Shown in pieces: positions 47,181 to 55,697 of a DNA stretch of 64,000 bases. Location: assembly GCF_001942465.1 (NCBI RefSeq), contig NZ_MKJY01000144.1, positions 1 through 64,000 on the forward strand. The letters run 5' to 3'. Under the pieces are notes generated by a model that was given only the letters and a program-made list of their open reading frames with translations, searched no databases and had not been told where the DNA came from. Made by a program: the position numbers and the translations under genes. The DNA is from Actinomadura sp. CNU-125 (lineage in GTDB: Bacteria > Actinomycetota > Actinomycetes > Streptosporangiales > Streptosporangiaceae). Position 1 is the stretch's first letter. Every line of letters starts with the position of its first letter.

Positions 47181-48287
47181 TCAGGTAGTAGGCAGGGAGT
47201 CGGTGAACATGCGTTCGACGATCCCGATCTGCCAGCTGCATGATCCGGCCGCGGCGTCCATGCCATACCTGTCAGCGAAGTCCGGGGTGACTGCGGCGTC
47301 GGACGCGAGGCGATCGGCAACTCCGGGCGAGATTGGGGAATCCGGGTACAGACGGCGAGCGTTCTCGACAGCGAAGTACAGTGATGCGCTGAGGCGATGC
47401 CTCCGGGCGGTGGCGATGACGGCGTCCCAGTCGGTTTCTACGGCGATGGCCAGCACATCCACGTACTGCATGATGCGCTGAAATCGACCACGTCGCACAT
47501 ACTCTGTCTGCGTACTTTCTTCGTAAAGATGGGTGCAAAGGTCGATCGCCAGATGGTGGGCTGCCATGACCTGCATCGAACCAGGTTTCGAATCGCCCGA
47601 ATCTCCGGCAGTGTCGAAGATCTCTTCTGCGGCAAGCCCGTAATTCGAGTCGCCACACACAATGGAGTTTTCCGGATCTACGATGATAAACGGCAGCATC
47701 GTGTCTTCGGTTGCCAGCAGGAGCCGCGAAAGATGACTGGAGTAATTCTTTTCTTCGACGATTCGCGCCTTATCTGACGAAAGGGTCCCCGTGAGATATC
47801 CCAAACCAGTCATGGTGGTCATGAACGCCTCCTCATGACCCGGCCGCACCAGGAGATCGATGTCGGACATCGGCCGCACACCGATGTCGTCGTAAGCATG
47901 GCCGATCAGTGCGGGACCCCGCCTGAGCACTGCCTCCACGTGCGCCTTGCGCAGCGCTTCGGCGATGCGCCGGATCTCGTTCCGCATGACGCGGTTACGA
48001 TATGTGGTAGCCCGGTACCAGGTCTCGTAAAGGGCGTGTCCGCGAGGGAGCCGCCCGCCGCAGGCCGACCAGGGACCGGTGAGCATCCGCCAGCACAGGC
48101 CGAGAAGCCGATGGCGGTAGAGTTGCGTCGTCAGGAAGGACCAGTCGAGGAGATCCTGTCCGGCCAGCAGGTCATCCTGAATATCGAGGTGCTCAGGGTC
48201 GCCCGACCAGCCATAGCGGCCGACCTCGAGTACGAACCGGCGTTCTAGAGTCTGACCGCCATGCTGGACGGGCCTTGAAATGCTCAT
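47181..48287 (-). CDS. nucleotidyltransferase-fold protein
   Basis: A 368-residue protein. The core is VLRRGPALIGHAYDDIGVRP followed by MSDIDLLVRPGHEEAF, the G-x-x-D-x-D arrangement of the uncharacterised nucleotidyltransferase family often found in natural-product clusters (Pfam NTP_transf_5 type). The rest is helical (LCTHLYEESTQTEYVRRG). It should transfer a nucleotide to a small molecule or protein, or act as a kinase-like enzyme. It lies 45 bases after the thymidylate-synthase-like gene. Confidence 0.78.
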   Translation of the reverse strand: MSISRPVQHGGQTLERRFVLEVGRYGWSGDPEHLDIQDDLLAGQDLLDWSFLTTQLYRHRLLGLCWRMLTGPWSACGGRLPRGHALYETWYRATTYRNRVMRNEIRRIAEALRKAHVEAVLRRGPALIGHAYDDIGVRPMSDIDLLVRPGHEEAFMTTMTGLGYLTGTLSSDKARIVEEKNYSSHLSRLLLATEDTMLPFIIVDPENSIVCGDSNYGLAAEEIFDTAGDSGDSKPGSMQVMAAHHLAIDLCTHLYEESTQTEYVRRGRFQRIMQYVDVLAIAVETDWDAVIATARRHRLSASLYFAVENARRLYPDSPISPGVADRLASDAAVTPDFADRYGMDAAAGSCSWQIGIVERMFTDSLPTT

Positions 48288-48332
48288 CTGTGTCGATGCT
48301 CCCTGTCCATCGTCCTCGTTGGTGGTGACGAG

Positions 48333-49334
48333 TCACCGGCGGGCTGCGCGCCGTTTTATGAGGGTCTCTCGTGCCGGAACTGCGAAGTACTCCGGCAATT
48401 CCTCCGCTTCGGCCAGTGCCTGATCAGGCTCGTTCGCGTGCAGGAGCCACTGCAGTGACAGGACACGGCAGAACGCATACCAATACGGGTGCAGCTTCTC
48501 CTGTGCGCCGGCCATGACCGCCTTCAGCTCAGGATCGTTGCTGCACGTGCGGATCCTTTCTTCGAACACTGCCAGCGACTGCGCCTGGTCCAGCGGCGCA
48601 GGGGCCGTCGGCATCGGATCCATCTCGAAGCTTTCCCCGGAGGACTGCGATGCGGACATCGCATCGTCCAGTTCGCGTTCGGGCACCTGCAGCACACCCG
48701 TGTAGTGCAGGTACCTGCGAAGCGGGCGGCCGAGCTCTGCTGCGACGAGTTCGGCGAGAAGGGAGAACTCGAAGAAGTTCACCGGCATGACGGATGGCTT
48801 ATTGGACCGCATCATGGTCGTACCGATAACGCCGTCGTCCCGGCAGTGGTACAGCGTACCGAAAGCGCAGGGAATGTCGAACGGGTCCCGCACCGCATCC
48901 AGCGGGTTCCAAACGACGGTTGCAGCCTGCCTCGACAACGGCTCTTGACGCAGGCGTTCGATCACACCAGCCAATTGGTCCACACCTGGCTGAGGGCGCC
49001 GAATCCGGGCCCCGTAGTTCGACCCGGGTAGGTTCAGGCCATCGGGTGAATAGCTCACAGCGCGCGGCACGTAGTAGGCGACCGGAGGGAGTGCGCTATC
49101 ACCGCGAAGCATCCAGACGAAACGGCCAACGGCACCGATCAGGTCCAGTCGACGGGCCACGTTGCCCAAAATTCGCTGGTGTGGTCGAGTCATGCCCGTC
49201 TGGTATGAGAAAAGTTCTAGGAACATGTCGCCGGTTGCCTTGTCCCTAACAGTGCTACCGAGTTCGAGTACATCCTGCAGGGCGGCGCGCACGGCGTCAT
49301 CGACCGACTTTGGCGGGTCCACGTGAGGGTTCAT
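48333..49334 (-). CDS. thymidylate synthase / nucleotide C5-modifying enzyme-like protein
   Basis: A 333-residue protein with the thymidylate synthase fold: LPGSNYGARIRRPQPGVDQL, RQAATVVWNPLDAV, the nucleophile Cys156 in FDIPCAFGTLYH, MMRSNKP (176-180) and PVNFFEF with Asn186, the residue that reads uracil rather than cytosine in characterised enzymes. Differences: the phosphate-loop R-T-G is DKATG, and the G-D-x-H-I-Y motif that holds the sugar 3'-OH is GVLQVP (213-218). So it likely acts at C5 of a uridine-type nucleotide with an unusual sugar or phosphate. First gene of the leftward operon. Confidence 0.75.
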   Translation of the reverse strand: MNPHVDPPKSVDDAVRAALQDVLELGSTVRDKATGDMFLELFSYQTGMTRPHQRILGNVARRLDLIGAVGRFVWMLRGDSALPPVAYYVPRAVSYSPDGLNLPGSNYGARIRRPQPGVDQLAGVIERLRQEPLSRQAATVVWNPLDAVRDPFDIPCAFGTLYHCRDDGVIGTTMMRSNKPSVMPVNFFEFSLLAELVAAELGRPLRRYLHYTGVLQVPERELDDAMSASQSSGESFEMDPMPTAPAPLDQAQSLAVFEERIRTCSNDPELKAVMAGAQEKLHPYWYAFCRVLSLQWLLHANEPDQALAEAEELPEYFAVPARETLIKRRAARR

Positions 49335-49627
49335 CCTGGCACCTCACTGCGCCGATGCTCTGCTGGCTGAGGTGGAGCGAACAACGATTTCGGAGTGAGC
49401 AGCCGCAGTGAACGGAGCGGATGACAGACACGTCGTCCTGACACGGGAAACTGCACGAGAACCAACCGATCTACATAGTGCCCTGTTTTCGAGAAAGCCA
49501 CCTGCGCGCACCGGAACTCACCTCCGACGACTCCTGGCAGCCGATTCGCATCGAGTGGGACCAAGGGGATGCTGACCAGTGATGCAACACATGGGCCGGG
49601 ACGTTTGCGCAGGTCAAAGCACAGCAC
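49331..49627 (-). CDS. possible small leader gene before the TS-like gene
   Basis: An open frame ending ...RRSEVPG whose TGA overlaps the next ATG (ATGA), the same coupling seen through the operon. Downstream of a palindrome it could start at GTG 49627 and give about 98 residues (FDLRKRPGPCVASLVSIP, VVGGEFRCAQVAFSKTGHYV). Third-position G/C is lower than in the neighbours, and no family is recognised, so it may be a chance frame. Confidence 0.3.
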   Translation of the reverse strand: MLCFDLRKRPGPCVASLVSIPLVPLDANRLPGVVGGEFRCAQVAFSKTGHYVDRLVLVQFPVSGRRVCHPLRSLRLLTPKSLFAPPQPAEHRRSEVPG

Positions 49628-49664
49628 CTCCAAAGCGCCAGGGCTCGTGTGGGGCAACGAGCAG

Positions 49665-49690
49665 GATTTAACCACATGGTAAGTTCCGGC
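49665..49690. promoter_or_regulatory. palindromic operator-like site, copy 1
   Basis: TTAACCACATGGTAAGTT at 49668-49685, a near-perfect palindrome around ACCA-CATG-GT, followed by CCGG. A near copy stands at 50044. It lies about 330 bases upstream of the leftward operon start. Confidence 0.55.
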
Positions 49691-50040
49691 ACCATGCCTT
49701 GACGCGATCTTGTCGATGTAAACCTCCGGACAGCGCCGCGCAGAGGGCGAGTGACCAGGGGTGAGGCATAGTGTCAGCGCGTACATTGAGCGCCTGTGTC
49801 ACAACCTCCTGAGAGGCCCGCTCCCACCGTGACGATGGGGAGGCGACACGGCCACGCCGCACAACTGTCGGCACGTTCGCTGTGGAACGTGCGTGCGGCA
49901 AGGCCGACCTGCTTAGTTGGGATAGAAGTCGCTTGTGAGCAGGCAAGATGATCTCCCTACGGTCTACGCGTAGCGGTTGAAGCAGGACTGCAGACGGCGC
50001 TTGCGTTCAAGATGAGAAGGTGAGCAATCACCGTTACATT

Positions 50041-50066
50041 CACCTAACCACGTGGTAAGTTGCGGC
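50041..50066. promoter_or_regulatory. palindromic operator-like site, copy 2
   Basis: CTAACCACGTGGTAAGTT at 50044-50061 followed by GCGG, matching copy 1 at 16 of 18 positions. It lies about 75-90 bases before the thioesterase start. The stretch 49787-50040 between the copies shows no gene. Confidence 0.55.
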
Positions 50067-50132
50067 CTCGCAGGTGTGTGGAGGGCCGTTCGACCCGGTG
50101 CCGGCCGCACCTCACGCGATAGGAGGCTCGCT

Positions 50133-50975
50133 GTGGCAGGTTTGGAAAAGGTGACTGAGGTCGTCGGAGACGCCGGGACTTGGACCGCCATGGTGGACGA
50201 GAACCTGCAGCTCTGGGGGCCGAACGGCGGCTACCTGGCTGTCATAGCGATGCGTGCCGCCGCACTTCACGCCGGCGGACGGCGCCCGGCAAGCCTTGAA
50301 TGTCACTTCCTGGGGTCCGCGAAACCGGGCGAGGTAACCCTTACTACACATACGCTTCGCCAAGCCAAACGTGCGCATTCGGTACAGGTCGTCATGACGC
50401 AGAACGGCCAACCCGTTCTGATGGCGCTCGTATGGGCGCTCACAGATGACGTTGACGGCCTGCCGTCGTGGTCACTGCCAAAGCCGGAAGTGCCCGCCCC
50501 GCACACCCTCGACCAGGCCGACGAACTGCTGGGCCCCGACCGGGCCCGTCCTGGCCCCTTCTGGAAACTGTTCGATGAACGGCCGATCAATGTAGCAGAA
50601 CACCGGGCCTGGCCCGACGAACTCTGGGAATCTCCTACCTTTCCCGCCTGGGTGAGGTATCGGCCCGAACCTCGCTTCAGCGATCCATTCGTCGACGCAG
50701 GGCGAGCCGTTATCTTGCTCGACGTGTACCCGTACGCGGCAGCAACCGGCGTCCTACGCCCGAATCAGATCACCCATCTGACGCCGACGATATCACTATC
50801 AGTTACGTTCCACCACAGGCAGGAACCAGAATCGGAATGGATGCTCCTTCAGGCCCAAAGTCCAGCAAGCGGCGACGGACTCCTCGGTGGCCGTGGAACC
50901 GTGTGGGGCGAGACGGGGGAGCTACTGGCCACTGGCAATGTTCAAATGCTGAACCGCCGCTTGCCTGAGCTTTGA
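50133..50975 (+). CDS. TesB-like acyl-CoA thioesterase (double hot-dog)
   Basis: About 280 residues from GTG 50133, fixed by AGGAGG at 50121-50126. The N-terminal hot dog reads LWGPNGGYLAVIAMRAA, LECHFLGSAKPGEV and HSVQVVMTQNGQPVLMAL; the C-terminal part has ITHLTPTISLSVTFHHRQ and GGRGTVWGETGELLATG. Members hydrolyse acyl-CoA esters. It runs opposite to the main operon, behind a palindrome shared with it. It might release or edit an acyl group handled by the adenylating ligase at 31.2-32.8 kb. Confidence 0.82.
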   Translation: MAGLEKVTEVVGDAGTWTAMVDENLQLWGPNGGYLAVIAMRAAALHAGGRRPASLECHFLGSAKPGEVTLTTHTLRQAKRAHSVQVVMTQNGQPVLMALVWALTDDVDGLPSWSLPKPEVPAPHTLDQADELLGPDRARPGPFWKLFDERPINVAEHRAWPDELWESPTFPAWVRYRPEPRFSDPFVDAGRAVILLDVYPYAAATGVLRPNQITHLTPTISLSVTFHHRQEPESEWMLLQAQSPASGDGLLGGRGTVWGETGELLATGNVQMLNRRLPEL

Positions 50976-51083
50976 ACGGTTGCGTACATACAGGCCTCCG
51001 CCAATCACTGCGCGTGGCCCGAGTCCGAGCAGAGACGCTGGCGGTCAACTAGACGACACATTGTTCATGTTAGAGGAGTTCGT

Positions 51084-52172
51084 GTGATTGAAGCCGGTGG
51101 TCGATACACCTCGACGGTAGCCCTGTCTTGCCAGGCGAACGGCCCCTTCACCAACTTGGGCTGGGCAGCAGAAGAGCCGGAGTTCCTCTTTACGCCAGAC
51201 CATCTACTGATCCTGGAGATCCTGCTGCACGAGCATGATCTGGTAGAGGCGGAGAAGGCTTTCGCGGCTCACCGAAACGGTCCGGTCCCCGTCGAGGTGG
51301 AGCGTACCTTCGAGGAGTTTAAACAAAAGACCAAAAGGCTGTCTCTGTTCTCTCGAGGGTCGTCGCTTCTCCTGATTGCCGATGAACAGATGGAACCACT
51401 TGCAGACTTGACTGAATTGAGTCGCAGCACGCGACAGGTTTTGCGGGGCTTCGGGTCGCTACGCGGTTGTTCCACTTCCAGTACTACGTCCGATTTTCGT
51501 CTGCTCCTTCACAACCTGGACGAGCGTGGATACGTTGCACCGGTCCTTGGAAGGATCGACTGGGGCCAACTGCGGCGACTCACTCCCATCTGCCCGGCAT
51601 TTGGGAAATCTCGCGGCACACCCATTGATCGTCACTACCTTGACCAGTTCATCGCAGAGGTCCGCAGCCAGGTAAGCGGAGAAGTGGTCGAGATCGGCGG
51701 CCGTGACGGCAATAGGGACGCCTACGGCTTCACAAAAGCTGCTCGGTATCGAGGCATGGACATCGCGGCGGATCCCGAAGTCTCACTCCTTTGCGACGCA
51801 ACAGACCCCGCGTCGCTGCCGCCAGAGTGCCTGGATGCCGTCGTTGCCTTCAACGTGCTCGAGCACACCGCCCGCCCTTGGGAGGTCGTTGCCAATATGT
51901 GGCGCTGGCTCCGCCCAGGCGGCACCGCCTACTGCATGGTCCCCAATGCTCAGCGCGTCCATGAAGCTCCCAACGACTACTGGCGTCCACTGCCGGCAGC
52001 TCTGACAGCCATGTTCCACGACTGGTCCGAGCGGCGCGTGCGCCAGTACGGCAATCCCCTCACCGTCATCGCCTCATACATGGGCGTGCCAGCCGAGGAA
52101 CTGGATGCTGCTGAACTCGATGCCTACCACCCGGAGTACCCCGTCGCGAGCTGCATTATCGCGCACAAGTAG
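51084..52172 (+). CDS. SAM-dependent methyltransferase with N-terminal extension
   Basis: A 362-residue protein, GTG at 51084 behind AGAGGAG. The class I methyltransferase part starts near residue 195: VVEIGGRDGNRDAYGF (motif I), MDIAADPEVSLLCDA, LDAVVAFNVLEHTARPWEVV and MWRWLRPGGTAYCMVP. The first 190 residues include a helical segment (LFTPDHLLILEILLHEHDL) that resembles a small winged-helix or PqqD-like unit, and no further family. It follows the thioesterase by about 110 bases and may tailor the product. A helper role outside the pathway cannot be excluded. Confidence 0.82.
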   Translation: MIEAGGRYTSTVALSCQANGPFTNLGWAAEEPEFLFTPDHLLILEILLHEHDLVEAEKAFAAHRNGPVPVEVERTFEEFKQKTKRLSLFSRGSSLLLIADEQMEPLADLTELSRSTRQVLRGFGSLRGCSTSSTTSDFRLLLHNLDERGYVAPVLGRIDWGQLRRLTPICPAFGKSRGTPIDRHYLDQFIAEVRSQVSGEVVEIGGRDGNRDAYGFTKAARYRGMDIAADPEVSLLCDATDPASLPPECLDAVVAFNVLEHTARPWEVVANMWRWLRPGGTAYCMVPNAQRVHEAPNDYWRPLPAALTAMFHDWSERRVRQYGNPLTVIASYMGVPAEELDAAELDAYHPEYPVASCIIAHK

Positions 52173-52281
52173 CGCACGCGCCCACTCACCTAGTGTCCTC
52201 CGCCTGAAATTCGCCTATGAAGTTTGTATATTGATGGCTATATCGCATCCAGGTCCGTCTGCCCTGAGCTCGGTCAATCGG

Positions 52282-53966
52282 CTTAGTGCGTGACGCCGGG
52301 GCCTTTCAGGGCGAGGAGGATCTCGCGGTGGCGATCGCTGAGGGTCGGTGGGAAGGTCTGGGTAGCGTCGTTGATCGCGATGGTCGCGCTGCGCAGGGGC
52401 CGCAGTTGCCGCACGAGGTTGCGGATCGCGAGTCCGGTCCGGTTCTGGGCCTCGCGGCTGACCGCCAGAGCGGTGAACACGATGGTCAGGTGGGCCTCGA
52501 TCGCGTCGCGGGTGTGGTGGAACATCGGCCGGGCGCGCAGGTCGGTCTTGGACATCCGGAAGGACCGCTCGACGTGCCACAGGTCGTGGTAAGACGCGAT
52601 GACCTCGGCGGCCGGCATCGTGGCGGCATCGATGTTGGTGACGTACCCCTTCAGGCCGACCAGTCGGCGGGCACGTTCCAGGGACGCCCGGTCCAGAGTG
52701 CGTCCGCCGTTGGTGTTCTTGACGAATCTGGTGGTCTTGGCCTTCTTGTCCCCGGCGATGACGTCCTTGGCGCGGTTCTCCTGGATGGTGAGCGTCCTGG
52801 TGTCGCGGACCGCACGCTTGGCCGAGTAGGCCCACACCGCCCGCCACGACCCCGGATGCCGCCGCCGGTCCCAGACCGGTTCGGCCTTCTTGGCCTGGCC
52901 GTTCTCGGTGGTGCGGCTGTTCTTGGGGGTGATGGTGTCGATGACCTGCCCGTCTGTGAACGCGTCCCCGTGCCATCGGAAGTGGGAGGCCAGATCGATG
53001 GGCGCTTTCGTCGTGCGGGAGCCGACGATGAACCGCAGGTTAGCTTCGTGCAGTGCGGTGAGGTTCTTGGCCGACAGCATGCCCGCGTCGGCGACCACGG
53101 CCATGTCGGCCAGGTCGTGACGCTGCGCGAACTGCTCGGTGATCGGCACGATCGTGGTGGTCTCGGCCGTGTCTCCTTCGAAGCAGCCGATCTCCAGCGG
53201 GAACCCGTGGCGGTCGACCAGCAGACCGACCACGATCTGGGGGTCGATGCGGCGTTCTTTGGAGTAGCCGACCTTGCGCAGGCCGTCTTCGTTGTCGGCC
53301 TCGAAGTAGAGCGTGGTCACGTCGTAGAGGCACAACGACACGTCCCCGGCGGTGACGGCGTGCTCGAAGCAGGCCGCGGCGATCCGATCGCGGTACTTGC
53401 CGGCCGTGGCCCGTGCCAGGGTGCGGCGCATCGTCTTCTCGCTGGCCGGTGCCTGTCCCAGGTCGGTCAGAACACGTCCGTTGTCCATGATCGAGGTGGG
53501 CTCCACGATCCGGGCGATCACCAGGTCGCGGAAGGTCGCGTCTGCGACCTGGTCGAACCCGAGGTCGGCGTAGACACCGGCCAGTGCGTCGAACAGCAGC
53601 TGCGACCCGGTCGCCACGACGCGGTCCGGGCCGTCCCGCCCGGCCGACTGCTGCACTCCGGGCTCGGCGACCAGCACCGGCTCCTCCGGCGGCGGGACCA
53701 GATCCGCCACCGGCGGCGACGCCTCGACCTCGAGGTCGAGCATCTGCTGACCGGGGCCGGCCAGCAGGCCACGGGCGCGCTCCAGCAGCACACCGAGTTC
53801 GGCCGGGGTATGGGCCGACCCGACATGCTCGATGATCCGCTGCCCCCGGCCCGGCACGTACTCGGCGATCTGCACGGCCGTAGCTCCCGAGGCCGTACGA
53901 ACCTGCCGGATGAAAGCCACTCCCAGACCCTACGACCCACCCCTTAGTGCGTGAAAACGCACTAAG
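52282..53966 (-). mobile_element. IS1634-family insertion sequence
   Basis: CTTAGTGCGT at 52282 and its complement ACGCACTAAG ending at 53966 are the terminal repeats; the right end forms a full hairpin, CTTAGTGCGT-gaaa-ACGCACTAAG (53943-53966). One long transposase gene, whose TAA stop is inside the left repeat, fills the element. Confidence 0.85.
52283..53920 (-). CDS. IS1634-family transposase
   Basis: A 545-residue DDE transposase of the IS4-related IS1634 group. Catalytic blocks: LCLYDVTTLYFEADNEDG (first Asp), MAVVADAGMLSAKNL (second Asp) and YHDLWHVERSFRMSKTDL (Glu in the Y-2-R-E-R-like box). N-terminal residues include YVPGRGQRIIEHVGS, usual for the family. No break is visible, so the element may be mobile. 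Confidence 0.92.
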   Translation of the reverse strand: MAFIRQVRTASGATAVQIAEYVPGRGQRIIEHVGSAHTPAELGVLLERARGLLAGPGQQMLDLEVEASPPVADLVPPPEEPVLVAEPGVQQSAGRDGPDRVVATGSQLLFDALAGVYADLGFDQVADATFRDLVIARIVEPTSIMDNGRVLTDLGQAPASEKTMRRTLARATAGKYRDRIAAACFEHAVTAGDVSLCLYDVTTLYFEADNEDGLRKVGYSKERRIDPQIVVGLLVDRHGFPLEIGCFEGDTAETTTIVPITEQFAQRHDLADMAVVADAGMLSAKNLTALHEANLRFIVGSRTTKAPIDLASHFRWHGDAFTDGQVIDTITPKNSRTTENGQAKKAEPVWDRRRHPGSWRAVWAYSAKRAVRDTRTLTIQENRAKDVIAGDKKAKTTRFVKNTNGGRTLDRASLERARRLVGLKGYVTNIDAATMPAAEVIASYHDLWHVERSFRMSKTDLRARPMFHHTRDAIEAHLTIVFTALAVSREAQNRTGLAIRNLVRQLRPLRSATIAINDATQTFPPTLSDRHREILLALKGPGVTH

Positions 53967-54136
53967 AACCATGCGTTGCCACAGGTCACAGCCCTATACC
54001 CCAGAAGACTCACGAGCCGTGACCGAAGTCAGGTCTGCGGTCGAGGTTCGGCTGTCCGACGCGCAGCGTGCTCGGCTCCTTGCTGTGTCGGTGGAGCCGT
54101 CAAGGCGGAACCTGTCAAACCGGATGAGACGTCAGG

Positions 54137-54655
54137 CTACGTCGGTGGTTTGTGACTCATTGTCGGTCTTGAGTGCTTCGGGTGGCGGGTTGATCCAGAC
54201 CTTGCGCGGTAGCGGGGCGGGGAGGGCGGTCGGCCGCGGAACCGTTCGGGGTGGGCCTGGAAGGCGGCGTGGAGGGTGGCTGCCCGGCGGGCCTGGATCT
54301 GCGCGGCGGTGCCGTCGTGGACCGTCGCAGGGGTGTGCATCCCGATCCCGGAATGGCGGTGTTCGTGGTTGTAATAGGTGAAGAACCGGCCGCAGAACCA
54401 GTTGGCGTCCTCGATCGCCCCGAACCGTCCGGGAAACGTCGGACAGTACTTCAAGGTCTTGAACTGCGTTTCGGAGTAGGGGGTGTCATTGGACACGTGC
54501 GGGCGGGAATGGGACTGGTCGATGCCCAGCAGGGCGAGCAGGCCGGTGACCGTGTTCGAGGTCATGGACGTGCCGCGATCGGCGTGGATCGAGCGGGGAG
54601 CCGCGCCGCCGTTGGAGATGATGGCGTGCTGGATGAACTCGGACCGGCAGCGGAT
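54137..54655 (-). pseudogene. IS3-family transposase OrfB, 3' part
   Basis: The frame reads AIISNGGAAPRSIHADRGTSM, LLALLGIDQSHSRPHVSNDT, PYSETQFKTLKY and FFTYYNHEHRHSGIGMHTPA, covering the second Asp and the Glu of the rve core, to the stop at 54137. The first half of OrfB is absent: upstream of about 54655 the sequence is that of a group II intron protein. Between 53967 and 54136 nothing is recognised. Confidence 0.8.
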
Positions 54656-54669
54656 CCCAGGACGAACGC

Positions 54670-54968
54670 GACCGGTGCGCTCGCACCGCCATTTCTGCCC
54701 TGGCCGACGAGGTCAGAGCGACCTCGCCGTCGATCCCCGCCGCCCGGCGCCCGGTGTTGCGTTGCGTGACCTGACGGACGCTGACCAGCGTGTTCGACCA
54801 GGACCGCAACATCATCTTCTGCAAGGACCGGACCTTGGCCCAGTCCTGCTCCCGCGTCGCCTTGAAGATCCTTCGCCGCAGTCTGACTACGTTCTGCTCA
54901 TGATTACGCCAGTCGATGGCGTTCCAATCCACAACGTCCTGGGGTCCGTTCACTATGATGGTGTCCAA
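54670..54968 (-). pseudogene. group II intron-encoded protein, N-terminal fragment
   Basis: From TTG 54968: VDWNAIDWRNHEQNVVRLRR, IFKATREQDWAKVRSLQKMM, SVRQVTQRNTGRRAAGIDGE, the opening of LtrA-type reverse transcriptase/maturases. Homology ends at ARAEMAVRAHRS (about 54670), before the reverse transcriptase motifs, where an IS3 fragment is fused. The protein is dead. Confidence 0.85.
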
Positions 54969-55645
54969 CTTGCCCCTCGGTTCGGCCCGGCCGTTCGGCT
55001 TCGGTGTTCAAAGGCTCACCTGCCCACGTCAGCACCCTTTCGGGTCCGGAAGCTCAGTCCGGCATCCGGCCGGTTCCCCACGACAGGCCGCCTGGAGGAG
55101 CGGCCACGTCGTCGCAGGTCCCGTTGCCTTTCGGCCACCGGCATCCGCTTGTTGGGCATCCTGTCCCGCCGAGGGATTCCGCCCCTCTTAGGATCGGCCT
55201 ACCGAATCGGATCGATCCGGACCTCGACGAGGTTTCCACCTTCCGCGCACACGAGACACGACCGGGGAGGGCGCCCTTCTAAACCCCGAGGCCGGCGGTG
55301 TTCCCACGCCCGGCACAGAGGGAGTGGGCGCCGCTTGCCGCCTCTTCCGACGGCCAGGCCCTCACCCCTGGTGTTCGTCCCGTCGTCCAGGGTTCTCTTT
55401 GACGAGGTCTCATCGAAGGGTTCACTCGCGTTCACCCGTCCGGTCTTCCCCTTGCCCGGTTGCTCCCCCGGACGGAACAGGGGCCCTTGGGCGTCTTCCC
55501 CGAGCTTCACACCCTCGACGGGCAGGACCTGTTGAGCGCGTGTCGGGGCGGGGACCGATCTCGAACACTGATCAGGAACTACGCATCTGGCATAACCGGC
55601 CTCCAATCTGCGAATTCACTCGCCATGCGCGACCTCGTGTCGCAG
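54670..55645 (-). mobile_element. group II intron, 5' half (domains I-III and start of domain IV)
   Basis: About 670 bases precede the intron protein start on the minus strand, the usual size of domains I to III. The stretch is not coding and is rich in short hairpins. The 5' end is probably close to 55645, directly after a 21-base-pair hairpin, where the minus strand reads CTGCGACACGAGG (consensus start GTGCG). The 3' half, with domains V and VI, is missing. A standing open frame at 54916-55535 on the plus strand is accidental. Confidence 0.65.
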
Positions 55646-55697
55646 CCCTGAAAAGGAACCACACCCGTGTCCAAATGGGTGTGGTTCCTTTTCAGGG
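55646..55697. terminator. perfect 21-bp hairpin
   Basis: CCCTGAAAAGGAACCACACC plus C (55646-55666) pairs perfectly with its complement at 55677-55697 around a ten-base loop. A TTTTC run lies inside the stem. It looks like a bidirectional terminator and stands at the presumed insertion point of the group II intron. Confidence 0.75.

Noticed and set aside
30385-52172. A lasso peptide or lanthipeptide cluster, suggested by the nucleotidyltransferase and ABC exporters
   Set aside because: No precursor peptide, leader peptidase, cyclase or lanthionine synthetase is visible, and the enzyme set is of sugar and nucleotide type.
52286-53947. A 553-codon open frame on the plus strand
   Set aside because: It is antisense to the IS1634 transposase, which has all catalytic motifs on the other strand.
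54916-55535. Plus-strand frames across the group II intron
   Set aside because: The region is structured intron RNA on the minus strand; the frames are accidental.
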